From Hymenolepis diminuta (lineage: Eukaryota > Platyhelminthes > Cestoda > Cyclophyllidea > Hymenolepididae): a stretch of 64,000 nt of DNA. The DNA is taken from NCBI GenBank assembly GCA_900708905.1, contig CAADRB010000014.1, positions 170,897 through 234,896 of the forward strand, written 5' to 3'. Position 1 is the stretch's first letter; each line of letters starts with the position of its first letter. Under the pieces are notes generated by a model. That model was given only the letters and a program-made list of their open reading frames with translations, had not been told where the DNA came from and searched no databases. The position numbers were made by a program, and so were the translations under genes. Below, one piece after another: positions 63,985-64,000 of this stretch.

Positions 63985-64000
63985 CTGAAAATCATACAAG

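Noticed and set aside
1..64000. CRISPR arrays, operons, ribosome binding sites, phage or defence islands
   Set aside because: The introns, repeat content and gene structure are eukaryotic. No regularly spaced repeats or bacterial gene clusters were seen.

Overview
The window looks like nuclear DNA of a parasitic flatworm, most likely a cestode or trematode. It is AT-rich and gene-poor. Its genes are split by spliceosomal introns, several of which are only 35-44 nt long, and the intergenic DNA is full of decayed Ty3/Gypsy-like, mariner-like and tRNA-SINE-like debris. The phylum is inferred from these traits and not proven by a marker gene. Two ambiguous bases (48734, 48751) indicate a draft assembly.

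Layout. Positions 1 to about 33,300 hold no gene I can defend. They hold a 1.2-kb element bounded by TTAA and terminal inverted repeats (2426-3644), an eroded LTR retrotransposon with both LTRs recognisable (5085-7292), zinc-knuckle and integrase scraps (9.9-13.6 kb), several dispersed repeat copies and a tRNA-SINE-like segment. A small divergent MEF2-type MADS-box gene lies at 33,327-34,736 on the minus strand (four exons, 218 aa). From 34.7 to 40.7 kb there are only repeats. At 40,711-41,516 on the minus strand is an unrecognised three-exon gene (244 aa) with phase-consistent splice sites. It is head-to-head with a complete six-exon phosphoglycerate kinase gene (42,104-43,652, plus strand, 415 aa). 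Integrase debris lies at 45.2-45.8 kb. The right quarter (48,051 to beyond the window edge) is one large minus-strand gene. Fourteen exons join in frame to 926 codons including the stop and encode the C-terminal portion of a coiled-coil protein that I identify as a PCM1 (pericentriolar material 1) homologue. Its introns carry a dead mariner-like transposon and SINE fragments.

The genes do not form an operon or a shared pathway: PGK is glycolytic, MEF2 is a muscle or differentiation transcription factor family, and PCM1 builds centriolar satellites. I did not find a new defence-type or otherwise novel system. The items most worth following up are the PCM1 homologue with its short C-terminus, the short divergent MEF2 protein, the orphan gene beside PGK, and the TTAA/TIR element.
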